Shown: positions 8,121 through 16,779 of the stretch, one piece after another
Numbering within the stretch: position 1 is the first letter of the stretch
Layout: the number at the start of each line of letters is the position of its first letter
Assembly: GCA_963792025.1 (NCBI GenBank)
Contig: CAWBUS010000012.1
Span: 434,001-498,000, forward strand
Reading direction: 5' to 3'
DNA length: 64,000 nucleotides
Source: Ginsengibacter sp963792025
GTDB lineage: Bacteria > Bacteroidota > Bacteroidia > Chitinophagales > Chitinophagaceae
Translations under genes and position numbers: made by a program
Notes under the pieces: model-generated
The model's database searches: none
Seen by the model: the letters and a program-made list of their open reading frames with translations, nothing else
Told to the model about the DNA's origin: nothing

Positions 8121-8933
8121 ATGTGGATATGGTGGATGTTATCCCTTATTATTCTTATTGCCTGCATCATATTTGCTTACCGAATGATCGTGAGCTCATA
8201 TGAATTTTTGCCCGTTGACAAAAGATATTTTTTTGGTTTTTCCAAAAATTCCTCAAACCTTGATGCCAGTCCATTACGAAAGGATCCGCTTAAAACATTA
8301 ACTAACAAGTTGCAATCGGTAGAGGATGGTAATACATTTTATCAAATACAGCTCACAAAATTTCAACAACGTTTAAAGATGTTGGAGGATCTGAATGCGT
8401 CCAAACCTAACGCGGAAAATATTTCCAGCCTACAGGAGGAAGAAGAGGATTGGAAAGAAATGTATTACGAAGAAAATGATAGAAAAGAAAAGCTTGAAAA
8501 CGAACTGGATCATACAAAGCAATTGCTGGTAGAGGCTGAAAGTAAACTGAATGAATCTTTGGAAAATAGTTTTCGCTGGGTTCAACTTCAAAGTGATTAT
8601 GAAGCAAGATTACATGACCTTAAGACTCAACAAAACGAAATTGAGGTGTTGCAAGATCAATTGATGGCATCCACAGAGCGGGAAAGAGAACTGGAGCAAT
8701 TATTACTTTCCGAAGTAACTGTCCGTGAGAAGTATTCAATGCTGCAAAAGGAATATGTGCAATTGCAAAGTGACGCAGACAATCTGCGAAGCAGGATGAT
8801 AGAGCTCAATAAAAAAGATATAAATCTTGAAATGCGTGTTGTTCGTCTCAATGAACTGGAAAGCAAACTTGCCATTTGCGAAGAAGAAAAATTGAAATTA
8901 AAATCTTATCTTGAAAAAGGATTGCTCGGATAG
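8121..8933 (+). CDS. Membrane-anchored coiled-coil protein of unknown function
   Basis: The 270-residue product has one N-terminal transmembrane segment (about residues 3-22, MWIWWMLSLIILIACIIFAY), then from about residue 50 to the end a long Glu/Lys/Leu/Gln-rich heptad pattern, consistent with an extended coiled coil. The middle is very acidic (LQEEEEDWKEMYYEEND). No enzyme motif is visible. The likely form is a cytoplasmic coiled coil tethered to the inner membrane, as in division or envelope scaffolds, but that is inference and no family is recognised. An AAGGA lies about a dozen bases upstream of the ATG, unusually SD-like for this window. The gene stands alone. Confidence 0.8.
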   Translation: MWIWWMLSLIILIACIIFAYRMIVSSYEFLPVDKRYFFGFSKNSSNLDASPLRKDPLKTLTNKLQSVEDGNTFYQIQLTKFQQRLKMLEDLNASKPNAENISSLQEEEEDWKEMYYEENDRKEKLENELDHTKQLLVEAESKLNESLENSFRWVQLQSDYEARLHDLKTQQNEIEVLQDQLMASTERERELEQLLLSEVTVREKYSMLQKEYVQLQSDADNLRSRMIELNKKDINLEMRVVRLNELESKLAICEEEKLKLKSYLEKGLLG

Positions 8934-9090
8934 ATTATCATTTTTCTGATGAATTAAAAATAATTGTTACAGAAGTTCTTAACACTTGTTTTGTAATAAA
9001 CATTTTTTTAATTTTCGGAACCAACCTATGTTTCTTGCCTTTACGTTCAGTTTCTAATTTAATCATCTCATAACTCTAAAACTTACACTT

Positions 9091-9596
9091 ATGAATTTTC
9101 AAACAATGAACAAACAAAGAAAATTTGTTTTAATTGCTGCGGCAGTTGGTGTTATCTCTATGTTTCTACCCTGGATTTCCGTTTCGTATTAGGATTTAGC
9201 CAAACGCATAAACGGAATGCATGGTAAGGGGATTTTGGTTTTCATATGTTTTGTAGCAAGCGGCATGATTGCTTATCTGGGAGATCAAACAAAAAATCTT
9301 GATAAAACGATGTGGGGAATTGTTTTAGTAGCTGGCGCTGTTGCATTACTCAGGTCATTTTGTTTTATTTTCAAGCACAGCGAATTCTTACATGGGATCA
9401 TCGTTTATTGGGTTTGGGCATTTATATTGCGGCATTAGCTGCTATTGGCGTATTGCTTATAGCGGCTTATATGTTCAGATCACCAACAGATAACATAAAA
9501 GATAGTTTCAATACTTTAAAGAAAGATATCGAAAGTAAAATGAACACTCACGGCAAATACTACCGACACCGGAGGATAAAACGAGAACCCAGGTAA
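9091..9596 (+). pseudogene. Broken small membrane protein gene with several frame changes
   Basis: Pieces of one membrane protein occur in all three forward frames. Frame from ATG 9091 gives MNKQRKFVLIAAAVGVISMF then a stop at 9190-9192. Shifting one base gives LGFSQT; returning gives INGMHGKGILVFICFV and on to about 9350. A third frame then gives FSSTANSYMGSSFIGFG, and another shift near 9415 gives IYIAALAAIGVLLIAAYMF and SPTDNIKDSFNTLKKD. Joined, these make one plausible multi-spanning protein of about 165 residues resembling small Bacteroidota membrane proteins I cannot name. At least four one-base indels are needed, at about 9187, 9207, 9350 and 9415. Either the gene is decaying or this stretch is poorly sequenced. 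A terminator follows at 9636. Confidence 0.7.
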
Positions 9597-9635
9597 CACA
9601 AATCCACCTGCTTAATATTTATTAAATATTTGTTT

Positions 9636-9664
9636 AGCGCCTCTTCATAAAGGTGCTTTTATTT
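9636..9664 (+). terminator. Intrinsic terminator
   Basis: AGCGCCT (9636-9642) pairs with AGGTGCT (9651-9657, one G-U pair), then a T-run. It ends the broken membrane gene before pdxH. Confidence 0.6.
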
Positions 9665-9780
9665 TATAGAAACCTATGCATTTTCTTCAATGCAGATTTA
9701 TTTTTTCTAGTCTCTCCTATTTATAAATTGACGTTTCTATTCTTTTGTTTGTTAAAAGGATTATAAATCAATTCCTTCAC

Positions 9781-9788
9781 TAAATTTG
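9781..9788 (+). promoter_or_regulatory. -7 promoter box for pdxH
   Basis: TAAATTTG, a perfect TAnnTTTG match, 34 bases upstream of the pdxH ATG. Confidence 0.5.
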
Positions 9789-9822
9789 CAACTTAGTTTC
9801 ATCATAAAAATTTAAGTGCATT

Positions 9823-10474
9823 ATGCAAATATCAACAGACTTGGCAGCTATTAGAAAAGATTATCGGTTACAATCCTTATCAGAAAAAGATGTTGATGCT
9901 AACCCGATAAAGCAATTTGAAAAATGGTTTCAACAGGCATTGGCAAGTGGCATTGAAGAACCCAACGCTATGACGCTTGCAACAAGTACAACCGATGGAA
10001 AACCTTCTGCACGTATTGTTTTATTAAAAGGAATCAAAGACAATGGATTTGTTTTTTTTACAAATTATGAAAGTAAAAAAGGAAAACAAATACATGATAA
10101 CCCATTTGCAGGCATTGTTTTTTTCTGGAAAGAACTGGAGCGACAAGTAACAATACAAGGAGAAATAAAAAAAGTGAGTGAACAGGAAAGCGACGAATAT
10201 TTTGCATCGCGTCCGGTGGAAAGCCGCATCGGCGCATGGAGTTCGCCGCAAAGCCAGGTTATTGAAAACCGGGAAGTGCTTGAGAAGAATGTTGCTTATT
10301 ATTCAGATAAATATCAATCTCAAAATATTCCGCGGCCTTCTCATTGGGGCGGATATATTCTAATACCAACATTAATTGAATTTTGGCAAGGAGGCGCAGG
10401 AAGGCTTCACGACAGGCTTCAATATTCTTATTGACGCAACCAACTCATGGATAATTAAACGGCTCGCTCCTTAA
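9823..10474 (+). CDS. pdxH: Pyridoxamine/pyridoxine 5'-phosphate oxidase, frameshifted at the C-terminus
   Basis: PdxH is the FMN-dependent oxidase that makes pyridoxal 5'-phosphate. The open frame encodes 203 residues with the family's NAMTLATSTTDGKPSARIVLLK, FFTNYESKKGKQI, FFWKELERQVTIQG, SRPVESRIGAWSSPQSQ and EFWQGGAGRLHDRL. It then ends abnormally as QYSY-stop at 10434. Read one base over, the DNA continues LIDATNSWIIKRLAP to a stop at 10472-10474; (K/R)RLAP is the canonical PdxH C-terminus. A single base is therefore missing at about 10424-10430. With correction the protein is about 216 residues. The lost tail contributes to the PNP-binding C-terminal domain, so the uncorrected product would probably be impaired. 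Sequence error is as likely as mutation. Confidence 0.93.
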
Positions 10475-10481
10475 AGACAGC

Positions 10482-10607
10482 CTACTTCTTCTCAGCAGTT
10501 TTTGCAGTTGCTTTTTTTGAGTCCGTGGCTAATTTGGAAGGTCTCGATTTTCCAAATGACCCCTTAAATATTTTTCCCTTTTTTGTTTTTTTATCTCCGC
10601 GTCCCAT
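10482..10607 (-). CDS. 30S ribosomal protein bTHX
   Basis: A 41-residue frame from ATG 10607 to TAG 10482. The start MGRGDKKTKKGKIFKGSFGK followed by SRP is the signature of the small basic 30S protein bTHX (Thx) found in Bacteroidota and Thermus, where it lies in the 30S head and stabilises rRNA. A basic Ala/Lys tail (KKATAKTAEKK) extends it. A -7 box, TAAATTTG on the minus strand (10613-10620), ends five bases before the ATG, implying a leaderless message. It lies convergent with pdxH, whose corrected stop is only 7 bases away, and downstream of the HU terminator. Confidence 0.9.
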   Translation of the reverse strand: MGRGDKKTKKGKIFKGSFGKSRPSKLATDSKKATAKTAEKK

Positions 10608-10612
10608 AAATT

Positions 10613-10620
10613 CAAATTTA
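10613..10620 (-). promoter_or_regulatory. -7 promoter box for bTHX
   Basis: Minus-strand TAAATTTG, ending five bases before the bTHX start codon. Confidence 0.6.
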
Positions 10621-10663
10621 TTTTTAATTAAAGATTATTTTTTAAAGAGTTTAAACAATTGCA

Positions 10664-10702
10664 TAAAAAAAGCAAGATACATAAATGCATCTTGCTTTGA
10701 AA
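10664..10702 (-). terminator. Intrinsic terminator after the HU gene
   Basis: On the minus strand AAAGCAAGAT pairs with ATCTTGCTTT across a ten-base loop and runs into a T-stretch. It lies 15-50 bases past the HU stop. Confidence 0.85.
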
Positions 10703-10716
10703 AATTTTACCAACAA

Positions 10717-10986
10717 TCAGATTTTCGCTGATAATTCTTTCCCTGCCTTAAATTTAGCTACTTTCTTAGCTTTAATTTTAATAACGGCTCCTGTTTGAGG
10801 ATTGCGACCATTACGGGCAGCTCTTTTACTTACAGAAAAAGTACCGAAACCAACGAGAGTAACTTTGCCCCCGCCTTTTAAGGTTTTAGTAACAGCTTCT
10901 ACAAAAGAATCTAAAGAAGCATTTGCCTGTGTCTTGGTAACTCCTGCATCATCGGCCATCTTGGCGATTAGTTCAGCTTTGTTCAT
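10717..10986 (-). CDS. hup: HU-family DNA-binding protein
   Basis: A nucleoid protein that bends DNA as a dimer. The 89-residue product is full length: MNKAELIAKMADDAGVTKTQ N-terminal helices, the VTLVGFGTFSVSKRAARNGRNP saddle and beta-arm with the intercalating Pro in GRNPQTG, and the closing KKVAKFKAGKEL. It has its own strong promoter and a terminator, so it is monocistronic. HU and IHF families are hard to separate; the sequence looks like generic HU. Confidence 0.95.
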   Translation of the reverse strand: MNKAELIAKMADDAGVTKTQANASLDSFVEAVTKTLKGGGKVTLVGFGTFSVSKRAARNGRNPQTGAVIKIKAKKVAKFKAGKELSAKI

Positions 10987-11014
10987 AATAATTTATTTGA
11001 TTTTTTAACTGCGA

Positions 11015-11045
11015 CAAATATATAAGGTTTTTCATTGCAACAAAA
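11015..11045 (-). promoter_or_regulatory. Complete -33/-7 promoter for the HU gene
   Basis: On the minus strand TTTTG (11041-11045) is followed after about 18 bases by TATATTTG (11015-11022). This is the best complete match in the window to the Bacteroidota vegetative promoter. Confidence 0.7.
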
Positions 11046-11262
11046 TTTTTTACAATTATTTTTTTACACTTCTTTTGCTGAAATCCGCAATTGGCAAAGG
11101 TTTTAAATTAATTTATAAAAGGTGGGACCTCTGAATATTCTTATTTTAAGAGGCTATGTTCAGCCGAAATTTTTGAAGATATAGCCTAAAACCCTTTACA
11201 GCACAGTGTTTTACAAAATAAGTCGATCGGTAAAGGGGATCGTAAAGCTAAACTCACAACCA

Positions 11263-11565
11263 TTATACCGCTTTTAGCAGCGTTCTAAATGCAGTAACTT
11301 GATCTCCCCATTTCAAAAAAGCTCTTTCACGTAGAACTGGCGCGTGGTGGTGGATGTACTCTTCATAATCTTTTTTTTCCATGGCAAAATATTGTATCAC
11401 ATAGGTTTTTCCTTCACCTTCATCCTGTTCAAGTAATTTATAAAACCGATGCTCATAAAAAAAACCTGTACTAAGTATTTCAGGAATATGGATTTCTTTT
11501 TGCCAGAGAATCCATTCTTCTTCAATTGTATTATCAACCTTCATCGTTATATTATAAACAAACAT
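11263..11565 (-). CDS. DUF4286 family protein
   Basis: A 100-residue cytoplasmic protein beginning MFVYNITMKVDNTIEEEWILW, matching the DUF4286 pattern (conserved HIPEILSTGFF, VIQYFAMEKKDYEEYI and final KWGDQVTAFRTLL). The fold is probably a ferredoxin-like dimeric alpha-beta barrel; no biochemical role is known. It starts two bases after the xth stop, so the two genes are almost certainly cotranscribed and possibly translationally coupled. Confidence 0.85.
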   Translation of the reverse strand: MFVYNITMKVDNTIEEEWILWQKEIHIPEILSTGFFYEHRFYKLLEQDEGEGKTYVIQYFAMEKKDYEEYIHHHAPVLRERAFLKWGDQVTAFRTLLKAV

Positions 11566-11567
11566 AC

Positions 11568-12335
11568 TTAGGGTTTTAGTTCAAGATAAACAGGACAATG
11601 GTCACTGTGTTTTACTTCCGGAAAAATTTTTACATCTTTAATCATATCACGAAGATTTGTTGAAACATTGATGTAATCTATTCTCCAGCCCTTATTCTCG
11701 AGCCTTACACTTGGTCGCATTACACTCCACCATGTATATTGGTCTGGTTCTTTATTAAGATGTCGAAAGCCATCAACAAAATCATTATTAAAAAATTTAT
11801 CAAACCATCCTCTTTCTTCCGGTAAGAATCCTGACGTTTTTTTATTAGCCACGGGATTATGAATATCAATTTCTTTATGAGCAATATTATAATCACCACA
11901 CACAATTATTTTCGATCTTGTTTTTCGAAGGTCATTCAGGTAATCAAGAAATTCATCGAGCCAAACATATTTATATGATTGCCTTACTTCACCAGTTGTG
12001 CCCGAAGGAAAGTATGCGTTAATTAAAGTAATATCGCCAAAGTCTGCACGCAATACCCTCCCCTCAAAATCGCTTTGTTCCTTGCCATGTCCATATTCCA
12101 CGTTGGTTGGTTCTATTTTGGTTAAAATCCCTACACCGCTATATCCCTTTTTTTGTGCCAGAAAAAAATAAGGGCGGTAACCTGCGGACTCGATTGCAAC
12201 ACGATCTATATCCGCATCATGGGCTTTTACTTCCTGGATACAAATGATATCCGCCGGATCGGTTTTAAGCCAATCAATAAAACCTCTTCGAATGGCAGCC
12301 CGTATTCCGTTTACGTTGTAAGTAATTATTCTCAA
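11568..12335 (-). CDS. xth: Exodeoxyribonuclease III / AP endonuclease
   Basis: A DNase I-fold AP endonuclease and 3'-5' exonuclease of base excision repair. The 255-residue protein shows IITYNVNGIRAA, the metal-ligand IICIQEVKA, the catalytic GDYNIAHKEIDIHNP, GWRIDYINV and the final SDHCPVYLEL. The start is TTG (12333-12335), because homology begins at once and no ATG is in frame nearby. The first gene of a two-gene unit with the DUF4286 gene. Confidence 0.94.
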   Translation of the reverse strand: MRIITYNVNGIRAAIRRGFIDWLKTDPADIICIQEVKAHDADIDRVAIESAGYRPYFFLAQKKGYSGVGILTKIEPTNVEYGHGKEQSDFEGRVLRADFGDITLINAYFPSGTTGEVRQSYKYVWLDEFLDYLNDLRKTRSKIIVCGDYNIAHKEIDIHNPVANKKTSGFLPEERGWFDKFFNNDFVDGFRHLNKEPDQYTWWSVMRPSVRLENKGWRIDYINVSTNLRDMIKDVKIFPEVKHSDHCPVYLELKP

Positions 12336-12380
12336 AAATTATCGTTTGTTATATTATACTTGTAAAATTAATCATCAACA

Positions 12381-12862
12381 ATGGAAAACACTGAAGATAT
12401 TCAACCAGATCTGCTCACGAGTGAAATTGATCCTTATTTTCAATACATAAATGCCACGCAGGGACAACGTTTTCTGAACTTTATTATTGACAATATTTTG
12501 ATGCGATTAACTTTAACGTATGCATCAGGTTATGTCGTGGGCAGAGTCTTACAAGTTATTGCCCCGATCTTTTATTGAGATTGGTTTATGAAGACAGCAA
12601 AGTTGGCTTATATGCTTTATCCTATATAATTCTTATTTTGAACTACCTCGTATACTATACCTTGTGCGAAAAATTATTCAAAGGGCAAACACTCGGAAAG
12701 CTAATTACCGGAACAAAAGCATTAAGAACCGATGGACAAGAATTAACTTTCAGGGATGCGTTGCTAAGAAGCCTTTGCAGGCTGGTACCGCTTGAAATGT
12801 TTAGTGGATTTGGAGTGCCATGGCATGATTCATGGACAAATACAATGGTAGTAAAGAAATAA
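12381..12862 (+). pseudogene. RDD family membrane protein, frameshifted
   Basis: The first frame (ATG 12381) encodes MENTEDIQPDLLTSEIDPYF, then the RDD-type start GQRFLNFIIDNILMRL and a transmembrane segment, and stops at 12576-12578. The -1 frame continues without loss: LVYEDSKVGLYALSYIILIL, the RDD second helix, then LFKGQTLGKLITGTKALRTD and RSLCRLVPLEMFSGFG to a stop at 12862. GKxITGTK and RxVPLE are RDD-family hallmarks. One base is missing at about 12566-12575. No classic slippery heptamer is present, so programmed frameshifting is unlikely. RDD proteins are multi-spanning and of poorly known function. The gene is convergent with metH. Confidence 0.8.
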
Positions 12863-12898
12863 TATTGTTAGGAAATATTTTCCACGATTGCATTGATA

Positions 12899-15620
12899 TT
12901 ACGCATCATAATCCAATTGCGGCCTTAACCATCTTTCCATTTCTTCCACCGACATATTTCTTCTTTGCGCATAATCTTCCACCTGGTCTTTACCTATTTT
13001 TCCAACGCCAAAATATTTACTTTCGGGATGAGCAAAATACCAACCACATACTGATGATGCCGGATACATTGCCAAAGATTCCGTTAATATGATACCCGCA
13101 TTTTTTGTTGCATCGAGCAACTCAAATAGTTTATACTTTTCGGTATGATCCGGGCAGGCCGGATATCCTGGAGCAGGACGAATTCCCTGGTATCTTTCCT
13201 CAATTAATTCTTTTGCAGAAAGATGTTCACCTGTTGCGTATCCCCAAAATTCTTTCCTGGTTCTCTCGTGCAATAGTTCCGCAAATGCTTCCGCAAAGCG
13301 GTCTGCAAGAGCCTGTAATATTATCTTATTATAATCATCAAATTCAGCGTCAAATCTTTTAATATGTTCGTCAATACCATGGATAGAGACTGCAAATGCA
13401 CCAATGAAATCAGGCCCTCCGGATAAATTTGGTTTTATAAAATCGGCCAATGAAATATTTGGTTGACCTGGCGCTTTAGCCATTTGCTGACGCAAGAATT
13501 CAAGTTTAACAGGCGCATTATTTGTCTTTACTTCAATAGTATCGTCATCGACTGTACCAGCTTCCCAAAAACCAATAACACCTTTGGCAATTAACCATTT
13601 TTCAGCAATGATTTTGTTGAGTAATTTTTTTGCATCATCATAAAGTTTCGTTGCTTCTTTGCCAATCTTTTCATCAGATAATATTTGTGGAAACTTTCCA
13701 TGCATCTCCCATGCTATAAAGAAAGGCTGCCAGTCTATGTAATTACTTACTTCATTAAGATCATAATCAGCAAAAGATTTCGTTCCGATGAAGGATGGCT
13801 TCACTGGCTGAAAATTCTTCCAATCAATTACCGATTTATTTTGTTGAGCCCTTTCGAAAGTTAATAATGCTTTAGCCGATCTTTTATTTCCAAAATCGGC
13901 TTTTAATTTTTCATATTCCGTTTTTAAGTCTGCAAGAAAAGCGGGTTTGGTGTCTTTATTTAAAAGATTGCCGGCAACAGTTACACTCCGGGAAGCGTCT
14001 AGCACATGAACGACCCCATTGTCAAATTCAGGAGCAATTCTAACGGCGGTGTGTAAACGCGAAGTAGTAGCCCCGCCAATCATCAATGGAATTTCAAAAT
14101 TTTGCCTTTTCATTTCTCTTGCCACATGCACCATCTCATCGAGAGAAGGTGTAATCAATCCGCTAAGGCCAATCATGGCGACGTTATTGTCTCTGGCTGC
14201 CTGTAATATTTTGTCAGTCGGCACCATCACGCCCATATCAATTATTTCATATCCATTGCAACCCAATACAACACCAACAATATTTTTACCAATGTCATGT
14301 ACATCGCCTTTTACAGTTGCCATCAAAATTTTTGCCGGGCCAGCGCCTTCTGCATTCAATATGCCGGCTTCAATATTTGCTTGTTTGGTTTTTTCTTTTT
14401 CAGCTTCAATAAAAGGAAATAAATAATTCACGCTCTTTTTCATAACACGAGCACTTTTTACCACCTGCGGCAAAAACATTTTACCACTCCCAAATAAATC
14501 GCCCACTATATTCATTCCGTCCATTAACGGACCTTCAATTACTTCAAGCGGTTTGGGATATTTTAAACGTGCTTCCTCAGTATCACTATCAATAAAGTCA
14601 GTAATACCATTTACTAAAGCATGGCTTAAACGCTTTTCAACCGGTTCATTTCTCCATGCTTCATCTTTTACAATTGCCTTGCCTTTTGCTTTTACAGTTT
14701 CCGCAAATGCCAGGAGTTTATCCGTAGCATCATCATTCCTGTTAAGAATTACATCTTCACAAAGTTCTTTTAACTCAGCATCAATTTGTTCATATACCTG
14801 CAACTGGCCGGCGTTTACAATTCCCATATCCATTCCGGCTTTAATGGCATGATATAAGAAAACCGAATGCATCGCCTCTCTAACGGTCTCGTTACCACGA
14901 AAAGAAAAAGAAACATTACTTACACCACCACTCACTTTGGTAAGTGGCATCAGTTTTTTTATTTCGTGGGTAGCTTCAATAAAATCCACCCCATAATTAT
15001 TATGTTCTTCAATACCGGTGGCAATTGCAAAAATGTTTGGATCAAAAATGATATCCTGTGGCTCATAACCGGCAACAGTCAGTAAGAATATCGTAGGCCC
15101 GCTTACAAATTTCGACTTTGCGCCGCTTAGTATCAGCCTGGCCTTTTTCATCAAAGGCCATCACAATTACGGATGCACCAAAGCTTTTGCAAATAAATGC
15201 CTGGTGTAAGAATTTTTCTTCGCCTTCCTTTAATGAGATGGAATTTACAATGCATTTTCCCTGCACACATTTCAAACCTGCTTCTATAATGTTGAATTTC
15301 GAAGAATCAATCATTATCGGAATCTTAGCGATGTCGGGTTCTGCCTGTAAAAGATTTAAAAAAGTTGTCATTGCTTTTTCCCCGTCAAGCAATGCATCAT
15401 CCATATTTACATCAAGAATTTGTGCACCATTTTCTACCTGCTGGCGTGCAACAGACAATGCTTCTTCATAATTGCCTTCTCTTACAAGACGTGCAAACTT
15501 CTTTGACCCGGTAACGTTAGTACGTTCGCCAATATTTACAAAGTTGGTCTCCGGCCTTACCACTAGCGGCTCAAGGCCTGATAAGCGTAAGAAAGGTTTA
15601 ATAGTTTTATCTCCTGACAT
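12899..15620 (-). pseudogene. metH: Methionine synthase, folate/cobalamin/activation part, with one-base frameshift
   Basis: Cobalamin-dependent methionine synthase moves a methyl group from 5-methyl-THF to homocysteine. This second gene of the split enzyme holds the pterin-binding domain (NFVNIGERTNVTGSKKFARL), the cobalamin module (KGDVHDIGKNIVGVVLGCNG, with the cobalt-ligating His in DxHxxG) and the AdoMet-dependent reactivation domain (GIRPAPGYPACPDHTEK). The frame from 15620 ends RAYDILTDCCRL-stop at 15063. The adjacent frame resumes TVAGYEPQDIIFDPNIFA, as expected for MetH, and runs to 12899. Removing one T at about 15075-15078 restores T-D-V-A-G-Y. All other parts are intact over about 900 residues, which points to a sequence error or a very recent mutation. 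Confidence 0.93.
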
Positions 15621-15646
15621 CTTTTGATTTTAGTTGAAATAAAAAA

Positions 15647-16684
15647 TCAGGCTTCTTCCAAAACCGGTAATTTTCTTGCTTCAAATTTCTTAACCTGTTC
15701 CGCAATATGTTTTATATGCTCCGGCGTTGTTCCGCAACAGCCACCTACTATATTTACAAATCCTTCTTTTGCCCACTCTTCAATGATGTGGGCAGTTTCT
15801 TCAGGTTGCTCATCATATTCACCGAAGGCATTCGGCAAACCTGCATTAGGATATGCAGATGTGTAGCAAGCGGCAATTTCGCTCAGCTCTTCAATATGTG
15901 GACGCATTTCTTTTGCTCCCAAAGCACAGTTTAATCCAACACTTAAAGGGTTTGCATGTGATACTGAAATATAAAAAGCTTCCAGGGTCTGGCCACTTAA
16001 AGTGCGTCCACTTGCGTCCGTTATAGTACCACTTATCATTATAGGCAATTCTTCTTTCTTTGTGTCTCTGAAATACTTCTTAATAGCATAGATAGCTGCT
16101 TTTGCGTTTAGCGTATCAAAAATCGTTTCAACCAGAAGTACATCTACGCCACCGTCGACAAGGCCTCTTATTTGTTCATAGTATGCATCAGCTACTTCGT
16201 CAAAAGTTACGGTTCGAAACCCTGGGTTGTTTACATCGGGAGAAAGACTTAATGTTTTATTAAGCGGACCAATTGCACCGGCGATAAATGCGGCCTCCTC
16301 TAAATCTCCTCCTGAGGAGGAGACTTTGCGAGACTCCATAAATTCGTTAATTGCTTTGCGTGCACAACGGGCTGCTGCAACATTTAGCTCATAGGCCAAT
16401 GATTGCATATCATAATCCGCCTGTGCTATAGACGTGCTGCTAAAGGTGTTGGTCTCGATAATATCAGCGCCCGCCTTTAAATATTCTTTATGAATTGCTT
16501 CAATTATCTGCGGTTGGGTAATGCTGAGTAAATCGTTGTTGCCTTTTACATCTTTGGGCCAGTCTCTAAAGCGTTCTCCGCGAAAATCTTTTTCTTCCAG
16601 TTTATAGCGCTGTATCATAGTGCCCATTGCTCCGTCTATTATTAATATGCGTTGATTAAGATATTCCTGAATAGTTTTTTTCAT
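15647..16684 (-). CDS. metH: Homocysteine S-methyltransferase domain protein, first half of split MetH
   Basis: This 345-residue protein corresponds to the N-terminal homocysteine-binding barrel of MetH: RILIIDGAMGTMIQRYKL, IIETNTFSSTSIAQADY, AGAIGPLNKTLSLSPDVN, and zinc ligands in GLNCALG and VGGCCGTTPEHI. The rest of the enzyme follows 26 bases downstream as a separate gene, an arrangement common in this phylum. An unusual loop, RKVSSSGGDLEEA at about residues 118-130, is encoded by an inserted palindromic repeat. A promoter and an 80-base leader with a hairpin precede it. Confidence 0.93.
   Translation of the reverse strand: MKKTIQEYLNQRILIIDGAMGTMIQRYKLEEKDFRGERFRDWPKDVKGNNDLLSITQPQIIEAIHKEYLKAGADIIETNTFSSTSIAQADYDMQSLAYELNVAAARCARKAINEFMESRKVSSSGGDLEEAAFIAGAIGPLNKTLSLSPDVNNPGFRTVTFDEVADAYYEQIRGLVDGGVDVLLVETIFDTLNAKAAIYAIKKYFRDTKKEELPIMISGTITDASGRTLSGQTLEAFYISVSHANPLSVGLNCALGAKEMRPHIEELSEIAACYTSAYPNAGLPNAFGEYDEQPEETAHIIEEWAKEGFVNIVGGCCGTTPEHIKHIAEQVKKFEARKLPVLEEA
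16294..16328. repeat. Palindromic repeat inserted in frame within metH
   Basis: TCTCCTCC (16305-16312) and GGAGGAGA (16316-16323) form eight-base arms around TGA, embedded in a longer unit with CCTCCTCTAAA on one side and CTTTG on the other. On the coding strand it reads as the peptide KVSSSGGDLEEA, without breaking metH. A related unit lies at 40562-40597. It looks like a REP-type mobile palindrome. Confidence 0.65.
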
Positions 16685-16771
16685 AAAAACAATTTATTAG
16701 TTAAAGACATTACCGCAGCTTACTTATCATTGCCATCACCTGGCAGAATCTAACGATACAGCCACATGGCG
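16685..16771 (-). promoter_or_regulatory. metH 5' leader with hairpin
   Basis: About 85 bases lie between the -7 box and the metH start. TGCCA and TGGCA (16730-16744) form a hairpin with loop GGTGA, and a tight GCCA/TGGC pair lies upstream at about 16761-16770. No known cobalamin, SAM-I or THF riboswitch consensus was recognisable, so control by ligand is only a possibility. Confidence 0.3.
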
Positions 16772-16779
16772 CAAAGTTA
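16772..16779 (-). promoter_or_regulatory. -7 promoter box for split metH
   Basis: Minus-strand TAACTTTG, a perfect TAnnTTTG match; TTTTCGG about 13 bases upstream may serve as the -33 region. The rest of the 354-base gap (to 17038) shows no gene. Confidence 0.55.

Noticed and set aside
10525..10731. 68-codon plus-strand frame
   Set aside because: It runs antisense to bTHX and through the HU terminator; composition is not protein-like.
12566..12580. Programmed -1 frameshift in the RDD gene
   Set aside because: No X-XXY-YYZ slippery site or downstream structure could be found, and other genes nearby show simple indels.
14019..14426. 135-codon plus-strand frame
   Set aside because: Antisense to the cobalamin-binding part of metH.
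16685..16771. Cobalamin or SAM-I riboswitch before metH
   Set aside because: The B12 box and the S-box core are absent; only short hairpins are present, so it is left as an unassigned leader.
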